From the NCBI RefSeq assembly GCF_032460525.1, contig NZ_CP135963.1:248001-312000 (forward strand): a stretch of DNA of 64,000 bases. Direction: 5' to 3'. The DNA comes from Geodermatophilus sp. DSM 44513 (GTDB taxonomy: Bacteria > Actinomycetota > Actinomycetes > Mycobacteriales > Geodermatophilaceae). The notes beneath the pieces are model-generated. The model had not been told where the DNA came from. It saw only the letters and a list, made by a program, of their open reading frames with translations, and searched no databases. Position 1 is the stretch's first letter. The number at the start of each line of letters is the position of its first letter. Both the position numbers and the translations under genes were made by a program. Below are positions 8,506 to 16,528 of the stretch, one piece after another.

Positions 8506-9483
8506 GTGCGCGCACGCCTGCCCGCCGTGGCCCTGGGGGTCACGCTCGTCCTCTCCGGCTGCGGCCTGGAGAGCGCCAACACCTCCGCCCCGCAGGCGGC
8601 ACCGGCCGGCATCCAGCCGGTGACCGGCGCGGACGGCGCCGAGGTGGTGGTGGGCACCAAGAACTTCACCGAGGCCCTGCTGCTGGGCAAGGTCGCGGTG
8701 ATCGCCCTGCAGGCCGCCGGCTTCGACGTCACCGACCGCAGCGGCATCCCCGGTGCCGCCCCGGCGCGGGCGGCGATGCTCGACGGCGAGGTCGAGGTGC
8801 AGTGGGAGTACACCGGCACCGGGTGGCTGAACTACCTGGCGATGCCGCAGGGCATCCCCGACCGGCAGGAGCAGTACGAGGCGGTCCGCGACGCCGACCT
8901 GGCCAACGGGCTGACCTGGCTGCCCCCCGCGCCGGCGAACAACACCTACGCCTTCGCCGTCCGCAGCGAGGCGGTGGGCGAGCTGGGCGGCATCGACGCC
9001 CTGTCCGACATCGCCGCCCTGCCGGTGGAGGAGCGCACCTTCTGCGTCGAGTCGGAGTTCGCCACCCGCAGCGACGGGTTCGAGCCGATGCTCGAGGCCT
9101 ACGGCATCCCGCTCGGCGACCCGCAGGGCGTGCCCCGGGAGAACGTCAGCATCCTGGACACCGGTGCGGTCTACACCGCCACCGACAACGGGTTGTGCAA
9201 CTTCGGCGAGGTGTTCACCACCGACGGTCGGATCCCGGCGCTGGACCTCACCGTGCTGGCCGACGACCGGGCCTTCTTCCCCGCCTACAACGTCGCCCCG
9301 GTGGTGCTGACCGAGACCCTCGAGCAGCACCCGGGGATCGCCGACGTGTTCGCCGAGATCACGCCGCTGCTCACCGACGACGTGCTGCAGCGGCTCAACG
9401 CCCGCATCGACGTCGACGGCGAGGACCCGGCCGACGTCGCGCTGGACTGGCTGGTCAACGAGGGCCTGGTCGCCCCCGCCTGA
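8506..9483 (+). CDS. Osmoprotectant-binding lipoprotein
   Basis: A substrate-binding protein of 325 aa with a signal peptide ending in the lipobox LSGC (Cys at about residue 19), so it is anchored to the outer face of the membrane. The mature start VVVGTKNFTEALLLGKV is characteristic of the OpuCC/ProX-like quaternary-amine binding proteins. Further family features are VQWEYTGTGWLNYL and the C-terminal NARIDVDGEDPADVALDWL. The GTG start lies one base after the permease stop. It completes the operon permease-ATPase-permease-SBP. Exact ligand preference (betaine, choline, carnitine) is not readable. Confidence 0.85.
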   Translation: MRARLPAVALGVTLVLSGCGLESANTSAPQAAPAGIQPVTGADGAEVVVGTKNFTEALLLGKVAVIALQAAGFDVTDRSGIPGAAPARAAMLDGEVEVQWEYTGTGWLNYLAMPQGIPDRQEQYEAVRDADLANGLTWLPPAPANNTYAFAVRSEAVGELGGIDALSDIAALPVEERTFCVESEFATRSDGFEPMLEAYGIPLGDPQGVPRENVSILDTGAVYTATDNGLCNFGEVFTTDGRIPALDLTVLADDRAFFPAYNVAPVVLTETLEQHPGIADVFAEITPLLTDDVLQRLNARIDVDGEDPADVALDWLVNEGLVAPA

Positions 9484-9505
9484 CGACCTCGGGCACGCTG
9501 GCCGG

Positions 9506-10114
9506 GTGGACGAGAAGCGTGAGCTGCTCGGGTACCTGCGCACCCGCCGGACCGACCTGGTGGCGAAGCTCGACGGCCTCGGGGAGTACGACGCCCGGCG
9601 GCCGATGACGCCGACCGGCACGAGCCTGCTCGGGCTGGTCAAGCACGTCGCGTACGTGCAGCTGGGCTACCTGGGTGAGGTGTTCGGGCGGCCGAGTGGC
9701 CGGTCCTACCCGTGGGACGACGGGAGTGAGCCCGACGCCGACCTGTGGGCGGCGCCGGACGAGAGCCGGGACGAGATCGTCGAGCTGTACCGGTTCTCGG
9801 CCGCGCACGCGGACGCGACGGTCGGGGCGCTCCCGCTGGACGCTGTGGGGGAGGTGCCCTGGTGGCCGCCGGAGCGGCGCCACCCCACCCTGCACACGGT
9901 GCTCGTCCACCTGTGCGTCGAGGTCGCCCGGCACGCCGGCCACGCCGACGTCGTTCGCGAGCTCATCGACGGGCGCGCCGGGATGAGCCCCGGCAACCCC
10001 AACGTGCCCGAGCGCACCCCCGGGGAGTGGGCGGTGTTCCGCGCCCGCATCGAGGCCGCGGCGCGCCGGGCGGGCGGGTCCGCTTCGACGGGTGCCGCAG
10101 CGGGGGATGGGTGA
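9506..10114 (+). CDS. DinB-family protein (DUF664)
   Basis: A four-helix bundle protein of about 202 aa of the DinB/DUF664 superfamily. Candidate metal ligands are His in LVKHVAYVQ and the HLCVEVARHAGHAD motif, the pattern of mycothiol- or bacillithiol-dependent S-transferases. In actinobacteria many members are thought to use mycothiol for detoxification; that assignment is inference here. The GTG start is 23 bp after the lipoprotein gene. Confidence 0.7.
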   Translation: MDEKRELLGYLRTRRTDLVAKLDGLGEYDARRPMTPTGTSLLGLVKHVAYVQLGYLGEVFGRPSGRSYPWDDGSEPDADLWAAPDESRDEIVELYRFSAAHADATVGALPLDAVGEVPWWPPERRHPTLHTVLVHLCVEVARHAGHADVVRELIDGRAGMSPGNPNVPERTPGEWAVFRARIEAAARRAGGSASTGAAAGDG

Positions 10115-10125
10115 GGATCTCCGGC

Positions 10126-11031
10126 ATGTCTGCCGACGACGTCTCGCCCGTCGACCCGTTCCCCCGCCGGCGCGTCCGGGTCGACCGCCGGGCCGACGGC
10201 ACGCTGGAGATGGCCCACGTCGACGTCGGCGAGGGTGACCCGATCGTCTTCCTGCACGGCAACCCCACGTCGTCCTACCTGTGGCGCAACGTCATCCCGC
10301 ACGTGCAGCACCTGGGCCGCTGCCTGGCGCCGGACCTCATCGGCATGGGCGAGTCCGACCGGCTGCCCGACCCGGGCCCGGGCAGCTACTCCTTCGCCAC
10401 CCACGCCGGCTTCGTCGAGCGGTTCCTCGAGCAGGTCGGCGCCACCGAGCGGGTCACCTTCGTGCTGCACGACTGGGGCTCGGCGCTCGGCTTCGACTGG
10501 GCGCACCGCCATCCCGGCGCGGTGCGCGGCATCGCCTTCACCGAGGCGCTGGTCACGCCGCTGACCTGGGCCGACTGGCCGGCGGCCGCGCGCGGCGTGT
10601 TCCACCGGATGCGCGGGAACGGCGGGGAGGAGGCGGTGCTGGACAAGAACGTCTTCGTCGAGCGGATCCTGCCGGCGTCGGTGCTGCGCGGCCTGACCCC
10701 CGAGGCGCACGACCGCTACCGGCAGCCGTTCGCCGACCCGGCGCACCGCTGGCCGACGCTGGAGTGGCCGCGGCAGCTGCCGATCGAGAACGTGCCCCCG
10801 CTGGTGCGCGACGTGGTGTCCCGCTACGGCCAGTCGATGAAGCGCAGCGCCGTCCCGAAGCTGTTCCTCAACGCCGAGCCGGGTTCCATCCTGGTCGGCC
10901 GCCAGCGGGCGTTCGTGCGGAAGTGGGCCGCGCTGACCGAGGTGACCGTGCCCGGGTCGCACTTCGTCCCCGAGGACTCACCGCACGAGATCGGCCGGGC
11001 GCTGGCCGAGTGGATCCCGACGCTGCGCTAG
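10126..11031 (+). CDS. dhaA: Haloalkane dehalogenase (HLD-II, DhaA-like)
   Basis: An alpha/beta hydrolase of 301 aa that hydrolyses haloalkanes to alcohols. The catalytic set can be placed: Asn46 in HGNPTSSYLWRN, nucleophile Asp116 followed by halide-stabilising Trp117 (LHDWGSALGFDWA), acid Glu140 in AFTEALVTPLTW, and base His279 in GSHFVPEDSPHE. This matches the DhaA order Asn41, Asp106, Trp107, Glu130, His272. The ATG at 10126 follows a GTGAGGAT region. It stands between a DinB gene and a glycolipid cluster, so context gives no pathway; physiological substrates of such enzymes are usually unknown. Confidence 0.85.
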   Translation: MSADDVSPVDPFPRRRVRVDRRADGTLEMAHVDVGEGDPIVFLHGNPTSSYLWRNVIPHVQHLGRCLAPDLIGMGESDRLPDPGPGSYSFATHAGFVERFLEQVGATERVTFVLHDWGSALGFDWAHRHPGAVRGIAFTEALVTPLTWADWPAAARGVFHRMRGNGGEEAVLDKNVFVERILPASVLRGLTPEAHDRYRQPFADPAHRWPTLEWPRQLPIENVPPLVRDVVSRYGQSMKRSAVPKLFLNAEPGSILVGRQRAFVRKWAALTEVTVPGSHFVPEDSPHEIGRALAEWIPTLR

Positions 11032-11128
11032 ACCCCCGGGGGCCGCGGACGAGGCTTCGCGCGCCGTTCACCTGATCACGGTCGCGCCGTCGCCCTGCCG
11101 GTGGGGACCGCGGCCGACCCTGGGCGGC

Positions 11129-12256
11129 ATGCGCGTCGTCGTGGTCACCGAGTCCTTCCTGCCGCAGGTCAACGGCGTCACCAACAGCGTGCTGCGCGTC
11201 TGCGAGCAGCTGCAGGGGCGCGGCGCCGAGGTGCTCGTCGTCGCGCCGGGGCAGGGCCCGACGGAGTACGCCGGGGCCCGCGTGGCCCGGACGCCGTCGG
11301 TCCGGCTGCCCGGTTACGCCGGCTTCCGGGTGGGCCGCCCCTGGCCCGGGATGACGACGACGCTGCGAGACTTCCGCCCGGACGTCGTCCACCTGGCCAG
11401 CCCGGCCTGGCTGGGCGCGCAGGCGGCCCGGACCGCCCGCCGGCTGGGCGTGCCCGTGGTCGCGGTGCACCAGACCGACCTGGTCCGCTTCACCGCCTCC
11501 TACGGCGTCACGACCGGGGTGGACCGGGCGGTGTGGGCCCGGTTGCGCCGCGTCTACGGCTCGGCGGCCTGCACGCTTGCCCCCAGCCGCGCCACGGTGG
11601 AGGAGCTGCAGGCGCGCGGCGTGCCGCGGGTGCGCCGGTGGGCCCGCGGCGTGGACACCCGGGCGTTCTCCCCTGCGCACCGCGACCTGGGGCTGCGCCG
11701 CCGGCTGGCCCCGCGCGGCGAGCTGCTGGTGGGCTACGTCGGCCGGCTGGCCCGCGAGAAGGAGGTCCACCTGCTCGCCGCCCTGCAGGGGCTGCCCGAC
11801 GTCCGGCTCGTGGTGGTCGGTGACGGCCCGCAGCGGGCCGCCCTGGAGCAGTTGCTCCCCGGCGCCGCCTTCCCGGGGTTCCTCGGCGGGGCGGAGCTCA
11901 GCCGCACGGTGGCCTCCCTCGACGTGTTCGTGCACACCGGGTCGTCGGAGACCTACTGCCAGGCGGCGCAGGAGGCACTGGCCAGCGCCGTCCCGGTGGT
12001 CGCCCCGGCCGCCGGCGGCCTGCTCGACGTGGTCGCCGACGGGCACACCGGCCTGCTGTTCGAGCCCGGCTCGGCCGCGGACCTGCGCCGCCGGGTCGAG
12101 CAGCTGACCACCGACCCCGACCGGCGCAACCGCATGTCCCGGGCGGCGCGGTGGGCGGTGCGCGGCCGCACCTGGGAGGCCGTCGGCGCCGAGCTGGTCG
12201 GCCACTACGCCGACGCCCTCGGTCGGCCGGGCCCCGCCGCCGTGCGGGCAGCCTGA
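11129..12256 (+). CDS. mgtA: GT4 glycosyltransferase, MgtA-like GDP-mannose-dependent mannosyltransferase
   Basis: A retaining GT-B enzyme of 375 aa. The N-terminal VTESFLPQVNGVTNSVLRV is a near-diagnostic signature of actinobacterial MgtA/PimB-type mannosyltransferases. The C-terminal half carries GYVGRLAREKEVHLL and an E-x7-E-like region (SSETYCQAAQEALAS). In mycobacteria and corynebacteria MgtA mannosylates a glucuronosyl diacylglycerol used for lipomannan-like glycolipids. The stop overlaps the start of the next glycosyltransferase by one base (TGATG), so the genes form an operon. The acceptor here is inferred only from homology. Confidence 0.75.
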   Translation: MRVVVVTESFLPQVNGVTNSVLRVCEQLQGRGAEVLVVAPGQGPTEYAGARVARTPSVRLPGYAGFRVGRPWPGMTTTLRDFRPDVVHLASPAWLGAQAARTARRLGVPVVAVHQTDLVRFTASYGVTTGVDRAVWARLRRVYGSAACTLAPSRATVEELQARGVPRVRRWARGVDTRAFSPAHRDLGLRRRLAPRGELLVGYVGRLAREKEVHLLAALQGLPDVRLVVVGDGPQRAALEQLLPGAAFPGFLGGAELSRTVASLDVFVHTGSSETYCQAAQEALASAVPVVAPAAGGLLDVVADGHTGLLFEPGSAADLRRRVEQLTTDPDRRNRMSRAARWAVRGRTWEAVGAELVGHYADALGRPGPAAVRAA

Positions 12257-13377
12257 TGCGCATCGTGCAGGTGGCCAACTTCGTCACGCCCACCTCCGGC
12301 GGGCTGCGGACGGCGCTCGGCCACCTCGCCGCCGGGTACGCGGCGGCCGGCCACGAGGTCGTCCAGGTCGTCCCGGGGGAGCGGGCGGCCGTGGTCGACA
12401 CGGCGGGGGGACGGCGGGTCGAGCTGCCCGGCCCCGCCGTCCCGGGCACCGGCTACCGGGTGCACGCCTCGCCACGACGCGTCGTCCGGGCGCTGGAGGA
12501 CCTCACCCCCGACCGACTGGAGGTGCACGACCGGACGACGCTGCGCGGCCTGGGTCGCTGGGCCGGGCGGTCCGGTGTGCCGGCGCTGGTGGTCAGCCAC
12601 GAGCGGCTCGACCGCTGGCTGCGGCAGTGGCTGCCCTCGCGGCCGGCCGTGCACCGGTGGGGCGACGCGCTGGCCGACCGGTCCAACGCCGCGCTGGCCG
12701 CCGCGTTCGGCACGGTCGTCTGCACCACGGCGTGGGCCGCGGAGGAGTTCACCCGCCTCGGCGTCCCGGTGTCCACGGTGCCGCTCGGGGTGGACGCCGG
12801 CGCGTTCGTGCCGGACCGGTCCGCCCGGCTCCGGTACGCCGGGGACGGGGCGGTGCTGCTGGCGACGGCCACCCGGCTGTCGCGGGAGAAGCGTCCCCAC
12901 CTCGCGGTGGCCGCGCTGGCCGAGCTGCGCCGGCGGGGGGTGCCCGCGGAGCTCGTGGTGGCCGGCGACGGTCCCGCGCGCGGCGCGCTGCAGCGCCGGT
13001 CGGCCGGCCTGCCGGTGCGCCTCCTCGGGCACGTCCGGGACCGTCCGGCGCTGGCCGGCCTGCTCGGCGCCGCGGACGTCGTGCTCGCGCCCGGGCCGGT
13101 GGAGACCTTCGGCCTGGCCGCCCTGGAGGCGCTGGCCTGCGGGACGCCGGTCGTGGTGCACCGCGACTCCGCGCTGCCCTCGGTGGTCGGCGCGGCCGGT
13201 GTCGCCGCCGGCGGGACCGCGGCGCAGATGGCCGACGCGGTCGAGTCACTCCTCGCCGAGGGGGAAGCCACCCGCCGCGACCGGGCCCGCCTGCGCGCCG
13301 AGCAGTTCCCGTGGGACCGCACCGTCCGCGGGTTCCTCGCCCTGCACGGGGCGGCCGGCCGGGAGGTGGCCGCGTGA
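12256..13377 (+). CDS. GT4 glycosyltransferase
   Basis: A second GT-B fold transferase of about 373 aa. The N-terminus FVTPTSGGLRTALGHLA contains the glycine-rich donor-domain loop. The C-terminal domain shows LLATATRLSREKRPHLAV and GPVETFGLAALEALACG, the E-x7-E motif of GT4 enzymes. It overlaps MgtA by one base and the following SGNH hydrolase by 4 bases (GTGA). The trio MgtA, GT and SGNH hydrolase suggests synthesis and acyl trimming of an envelope glycolipid. Donor and acceptor are not known. Confidence 0.75.
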   Translation: MRIVQVANFVTPTSGGLRTALGHLAAGYAAAGHEVVQVVPGERAAVVDTAGGRRVELPGPAVPGTGYRVHASPRRVVRALEDLTPDRLEVHDRTTLRGLGRWAGRSGVPALVVSHERLDRWLRQWLPSRPAVHRWGDALADRSNAALAAAFGTVVCTTAWAAEEFTRLGVPVSTVPLGVDAGAFVPDRSARLRYAGDGAVLLATATRLSREKRPHLAVAALAELRRRGVPAELVVAGDGPARGALQRRSAGLPVRLLGHVRDRPALAGLLGAADVVLAPGPVETFGLAALEALACGTPVVVHRDSALPSVVGAAGVAAGGTAAQMADAVESLLAEGEATRRDRARLRAEQFPWDRTVRGFLALHGAAGREVAA

Positions 13378-14105
13378 CGGTGCGCGTGGTGTCCCTGGGG
13401 GACAGCACCAGCTGCGGCGAGGGCGTCGGCGTCCGGGTGCCGGCCGAGCGGACCTGGCCGGTGCTGCTGGCCCGCGGCGTCCCGGACGCCGAGCTGACCT
13501 GTCTGGCGGTGCCCGGGGCCCGGCTGCGGGAGCTGCGCGCCGGCCAGCTGGCCCCCGCGGTGGCGGCCGCGCCGCACCTGGCCACGCTGCTGGTGGGGCT
13601 CAACGACATCGCGCGGGGCGGCTTCTGCGGCCGGTCCTTCGCCCGTGACCTGACCGCGGTCGTGCAGGCGCTGCGCGGCGTGGGCGCCACCGTGCTGCTC
13701 GGCCGCCTGCACGACCCGTGCCGGCTGCTGCCGCTGCCGGCACCCGTGCGCTCCGCGGTGCTGCGCCGGGTGGCGGAGGTCAACGGCGCGGTGGACCTCC
13801 TCGCTGTCCTCCCCGGGGTGCACGTCCTGGACCTGGCGGCCGTGCCCGGCGTGCAGGAGCGCCGCTCGTGGGACGTCGATCGGGTGCACCCCGCGGCCGA
13901 GCTGCACGGGCGGATCGCCCGCACCGCGGCGGAGGTGCTGCAGCGCGCCGGCCTCGGCCTGGCGCTGCCGCCGGTGCCGTCGCTGCCCGCGGGCGGCCCG
14001 TCGGTGGTGCGGGAGGTGCTGTGGGCGGCGCGGCACGGAGCACCCTGGCTGGCCGGTCACCTGCGGGGGGTGACGGCGACGGCGCTGGAGCTGGCCCGCA
14101 CCTGA
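13374..14105 (+). CDS. SGNH/GDSL-family hydrolase
   Basis: A lipase/esterase-fold protein of about 243 aa. The blocks are in order: block I SLGDSTSCGEG with the nucleophile Ser, block III LVGLNDIARG supplying the oxyanion Asn, and block V DRVHPAAELH with the catalytic Asp and His. No signal peptide is evident, so it probably acts in the cytoplasm. The GTG start overlaps the upstream glycosyltransferase stop. Placement at the end of a mannosyltransferase operon suggests acyl transfer or hydrolysis on the glycolipid product, which is inference. Confidence 0.78.
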   Translation: MTVRVVSLGDSTSCGEGVGVRVPAERTWPVLLARGVPDAELTCLAVPGARLRELRAGQLAPAVAAAPHLATLLVGLNDIARGGFCGRSFARDLTAVVQALRGVGATVLLGRLHDPCRLLPLPAPVRSAVLRRVAEVNGAVDLLAVLPGVHVLDLAAVPGVQERRSWDVDRVHPAAELHGRIARTAAEVLQRAGLGLALPPVPSLPAGGPSVVREVLWAARHGAPWLAGHLRGVTATALELART

Positions 14106-14126
14106 GCCGGGGCGTCACCTGATCGT

Positions 14127-14152
14127 GGCGGCCGGTGGCCCCCGCGGCCGCC
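14127..14152 (+). terminator. GC-rich hairpin after the glycolipid operon
   Basis: Perfect 8-bp arms GGCGGCCG (14127-14134) and CGGCCGCC (14145-14152) enclose a 10-base loop, 21 bases after the SGNH hydrolase stop and just before the next gene. There is no T tract, as is common for proposed actinobacterial terminators. Confidence 0.5.
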
Positions 14153-14171
14153 GCTGTCGAAGATCACCGCC

Positions 14172-14645
14172 GTGACCTCCCCGGACGTCGTCCTCGAGCT
14201 CCGTCCACCGGCCCTCGTCTCCGTCCTGTACTACGCCTCGCTCGCGGTGCTCCCCGTCATGGTGGTGATCGCACTGAGCACCGAGGGCCCGCCGCTGTTC
14301 ACCGTCGTCTTCGTGGTGTTCGCCCTGGGCATCGGCGCGTACAACACGGCCACGCACCTCAGCCGGGCCCGCGCCTACGCCGACGGCTCGTTGGTGGTGC
14401 GCAACCGGCTGTCGACGCGCCGGCTGGACCGTGCCGACATCGACCGGGTGGTCCTGGGGCGACAGGGCGGCTTCGGATCGCTCGCGCAAGTCGAGCTGCT
14501 GCTCACCGACGGGTCCACCCTGCCCCTCGTCGGCACCGAGACGCTGCCGCTGCCCGGGCCTCGGCGGCGCCTGGAGGAGCAGGTCGCGGAGCTGCGCCGC
14601 TGGGTGGAAGCCCCGGGCCACGCCTGGCCAGGACCACCGCCGTGA
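14172..14645 (+). CDS. Small membrane protein with PH-like domain (paralog 1)
   Basis: A 157-aa protein not recognised beyond its general type. Two hydrophobic helices (about residues 16-38 and 43-63) are followed by a charged, strand-rich cytoplasmic region with ARAYADGSLVVRNRLSTRRL, resembling the bacterial PH-domain proteins that follow a two-helix anchor. It overlaps a close paralog at 14642 by 4 bases. The pair looks like a tandem duplication. Function is unknown. Confidence 0.65.
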   Translation: MTSPDVVLELRPPALVSVLYYASLAVLPVMVVIALSTEGPPLFTVVFVVFALGIGAYNTATHLSRARAYADGSLVVRNRLSTRRLDRADIDRVVLGRQGGFGSLAQVELLLTDGSTLPLVGTETLPLPGPRRRLEEQVAELRRWVEAPGHAWPGPPP

Positions 14646-15091
14646 CCCCAGCGGACGTCGTCCTCGACCTGCGCCCGCCGGGTCCGGCCGTCGTGCTGTA
14701 CGTGCTCTCGGTGCTGCCGGCCGTCGTCGTGGTGCCGATCGTCCTCGACGACTTCTCGCCGACGGTGGCCGCCGTGGTCCTGCCCCTCTACGTCGGCGTC
14801 CTCGCCTTCAACACCGCGACGGTGCTGAGCCGGGCCCGCGCGTACGCCGACGGTTCGCTGGTGGTGCGCAACCGGCTGTCGACGCGCCGGCTGCAGCGCG
14901 CCGACGTCGACCGCGTGACGGTGGCTCGCCGGCGCGGTCCCGGGTCGGCGTGGCAGCTGGAGCTGCTGCTCACCGACGGGTCGACCCTGCCCGTGGTCGC
15001 CACGCAGACGCCGCAGAGCCGGCCACAGCGGCGGCTGGAGGAGCGGGCAGCGGCGCTGCAGCGTTGGCTGGAGGACGCCGCCCACCGTTGA
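14642..15091 (+). CDS. Small membrane protein with PH-like domain (paralog 2)
   Basis: A 149-aa paralog of the preceding gene. It shares the core ARAYADGSLVVRNRLSTRRL and the downstream pattern ELLLTDGSTLP, while the membrane helices differ more. The GTG start overlaps the stop of the first copy (GTGA). The conserved soluble core next to diverged helices suggests that the soluble domain carries the function. What it does is unknown. Confidence 0.65.
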   Translation: MTPADVVLDLRPPGPAVVLYVLSVLPAVVVVPIVLDDFSPTVAAVVLPLYVGVLAFNTATVLSRARAYADGSLVVRNRLSTRRLQRADVDRVTVARRRGPGSAWQLELLLTDGSTLPVVATQTPQSRPQRRLEERAAALQRWLEDAAHR

Positions 15092-15117
15092 GGGAGCCTG
15101 GTGACCGCGGGCTGAAC

Positions 15118-15134
15118 GCGTCTCCGCGGGAACG
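15118..15134. repeat. 17-bp direct repeat, left copy, flanking the DUF222 locus
   Basis: GCGTCTCCGCGGGAACG is identical to 21215-21231. The two copies bracket the interrupted DUF222/HNH gene, with the right copy just past its 3' end. They may mark the limits of a duplicated or mobile DUF222 unit. Confidence 0.6.
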
Positions 15135-15163
15135 TGGGAGGCCCGCGCCCGCCACTGGCTGTC

Positions 15164-15181
15164 GCGTCTCCGCGGAGACGC
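15164..15181. repeat. 18-bp perfect palindrome upstream of the DUF222 gene
   Basis: GCGTCTCC-GC-GGAGACGC reads the same on both strands and shares GCGTCTCCGCGG with the flanking 17-bp repeat. It may be a hairpin or protein-binding site related to the DUF222 gene; nothing more can be said. Confidence 0.5.
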
Positions 15182-15263
15182 CTTCCTTCTTCTGCGCCGC
15201 GCTGACCTGAGGTTCTGTCGGTGGCCGGTCGTAGCCTCCGGACACCTGAGCGAAGGAGGCGAC

Positions 15264-16417
15264 GTGTCCGACCCCGGTGGCACGCACCCGTCCGGCAGCC
15301 CGCTGCCCGAGCTGGCCGCGGCGATCACCGCCGGCGCGGTCCGGCTGGCCGCAGCGACCGCCGCCTGGCTGCGGCTGGTCGCGGAGTTCGACGACCGCGG
15401 CGGCTGGCACGGCGTCGGCATCCGCTCCTGCGCGAGTTGGCTGTCCTGGCAGTGCGGCCTGTCCCTCGGCCCGGCCCGGGAGCACGTCCGGGTGGCCCGC
15501 GCGCTGCGGGTCCTGCCGCGCACCGAGGCCGCGTTCGCCGCTGGGCAGCTTTCCTACTCCAAGGTGCGCGCGCTGACCCGCATCGCCGAACCCGACACCG
15601 AGGCCGCGCTGCTGGACCTGGCGGTGGAGACCACCGCCGCCCAGCTGGAACGCTTCACCCGCACCTGGCGGCGCACCGACCGGGCCGATCTCGCGGCCAC
15701 CGACGACTGGGACAGCGAGCGCGAGGGCCCGCTCCCGGAGCCCGAGGAGCGCTTCGAGTCCTGGTGGGACGACGACGGCATGCTCAACGTGCGGTTGCGG
15801 ATGCGCCCGGAGGACGGCGCGGACTGGTTGGCCGCCGTGGAGTCGGTGGCCGAACGCGACGCTCGCCGCGAACGCGCCCAGAACACCCGCGCCCGTGAGG
15901 GGGCCGCCGCCGGTGCCGTCTCCGGTGCTGACTGGCGGGAACGGCAGGAGCTGAGCCGCCGGTGCGCCGAGGACGACGCACCACCCGGGCTGGCCGCCGA
16001 ACGCGTCACCGCCCGCCGGCTGGCCGCCGTGGCCGCACTGGCCCGCACCGGTGTGCACGTCGACCACCGCCCCGGCGGCCCGCCGCGGCGGGAGGTGGTG
16101 CTGCACGTCGACGCCGCGGTACTGGCCGACGACGCCGCCGCCGGCGTCGCCCACCTGGCCGGCGGGCCGGCGCTCACCCCGGCGCAGGCCCGCCGGATCG
16201 CCTGCGACGCCACCGCCGTCACCCTGCTGCACACCGGCCGCGAACCGCTGGCCCTGGGCCGCCGGCGGCGCCGCGCCAGCGCCGGCCAGCGCCGGGCGCT
16301 GCTGGCCCGTGACGGCGGCTGCGCCCGCCCCGGCTGCCCCGAGACCCGACCCGAACGGTTGCACGCCCACCACCTGCGGCACTGGCTGTTCGGCGGGCGC
16401 ACCGACCTGGACAACCT
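15264..16417 (+). pseudogene. DUF222/HNH endonuclease-domain ('13E12 repeat') gene, 5' part, interrupted by insertion
   Basis: The N-terminal DUF222 domain is intact (SCASWLSWQCGLSLGPAREH, LSYSKVRALTRI). The HNH region begins with GCARPGC then LHAHHLRHWLFGGRTDLDN. At codons for Asp-Asn-Leu (about 16411-16417) the gene is broken by a ~4 kb element, after which the frame reads only four more codons to TAA at 16428-16430. The missing continuation, with LVLLCDVDHGLVHDQD, resumes at about 20475. Family knowledge: these proteins are high-copy in actinobacteria; in M. tuberculosis the equivalent REP13E12 repeats are attachment sites for phiRv1. Confidence 0.85.
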
Positions 16418-16444
16418 CACAAGTTGCTAAGCAGCCCCCTGTGG
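16407..16444. other. attL: left junction of the integrated element
   Basis: Host codons CTG GAC AAC CT end at 16417 and element sequence begins (CACAAGTTGC). At 16434-16443 lies GCCCCCTGTG, the exact inverse of CACAGGGGGC at 20449-20458 near the right end. This is what two halves of a partly symmetric phage-type attP would look like after serine-recombinase integration. Confidence 0.65.
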
Positions 16445-16486
16445 CCGCATGGTGCGGCGGGCCCCGCGCCTAAACTCCGGAGTCCA

Positions 16487-16499
16487 GACGCGTCGATAA
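16487..16499. repeat. 13-bp direct repeat, left copy, inside element
   Basis: GACGCGTCGATAA is repeated exactly at 20467-20479, where it runs into the host codons GAT AAC CTG. The left copy is 70 bp inside the left boundary, so it may be a recombinase-binding arm or an alternative core rather than the crossover itself. Confidence 0.55.
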
Positions 16500-16528
16500 G
16501 CGACTGCGGCACGCACCTAGGGTGACTT

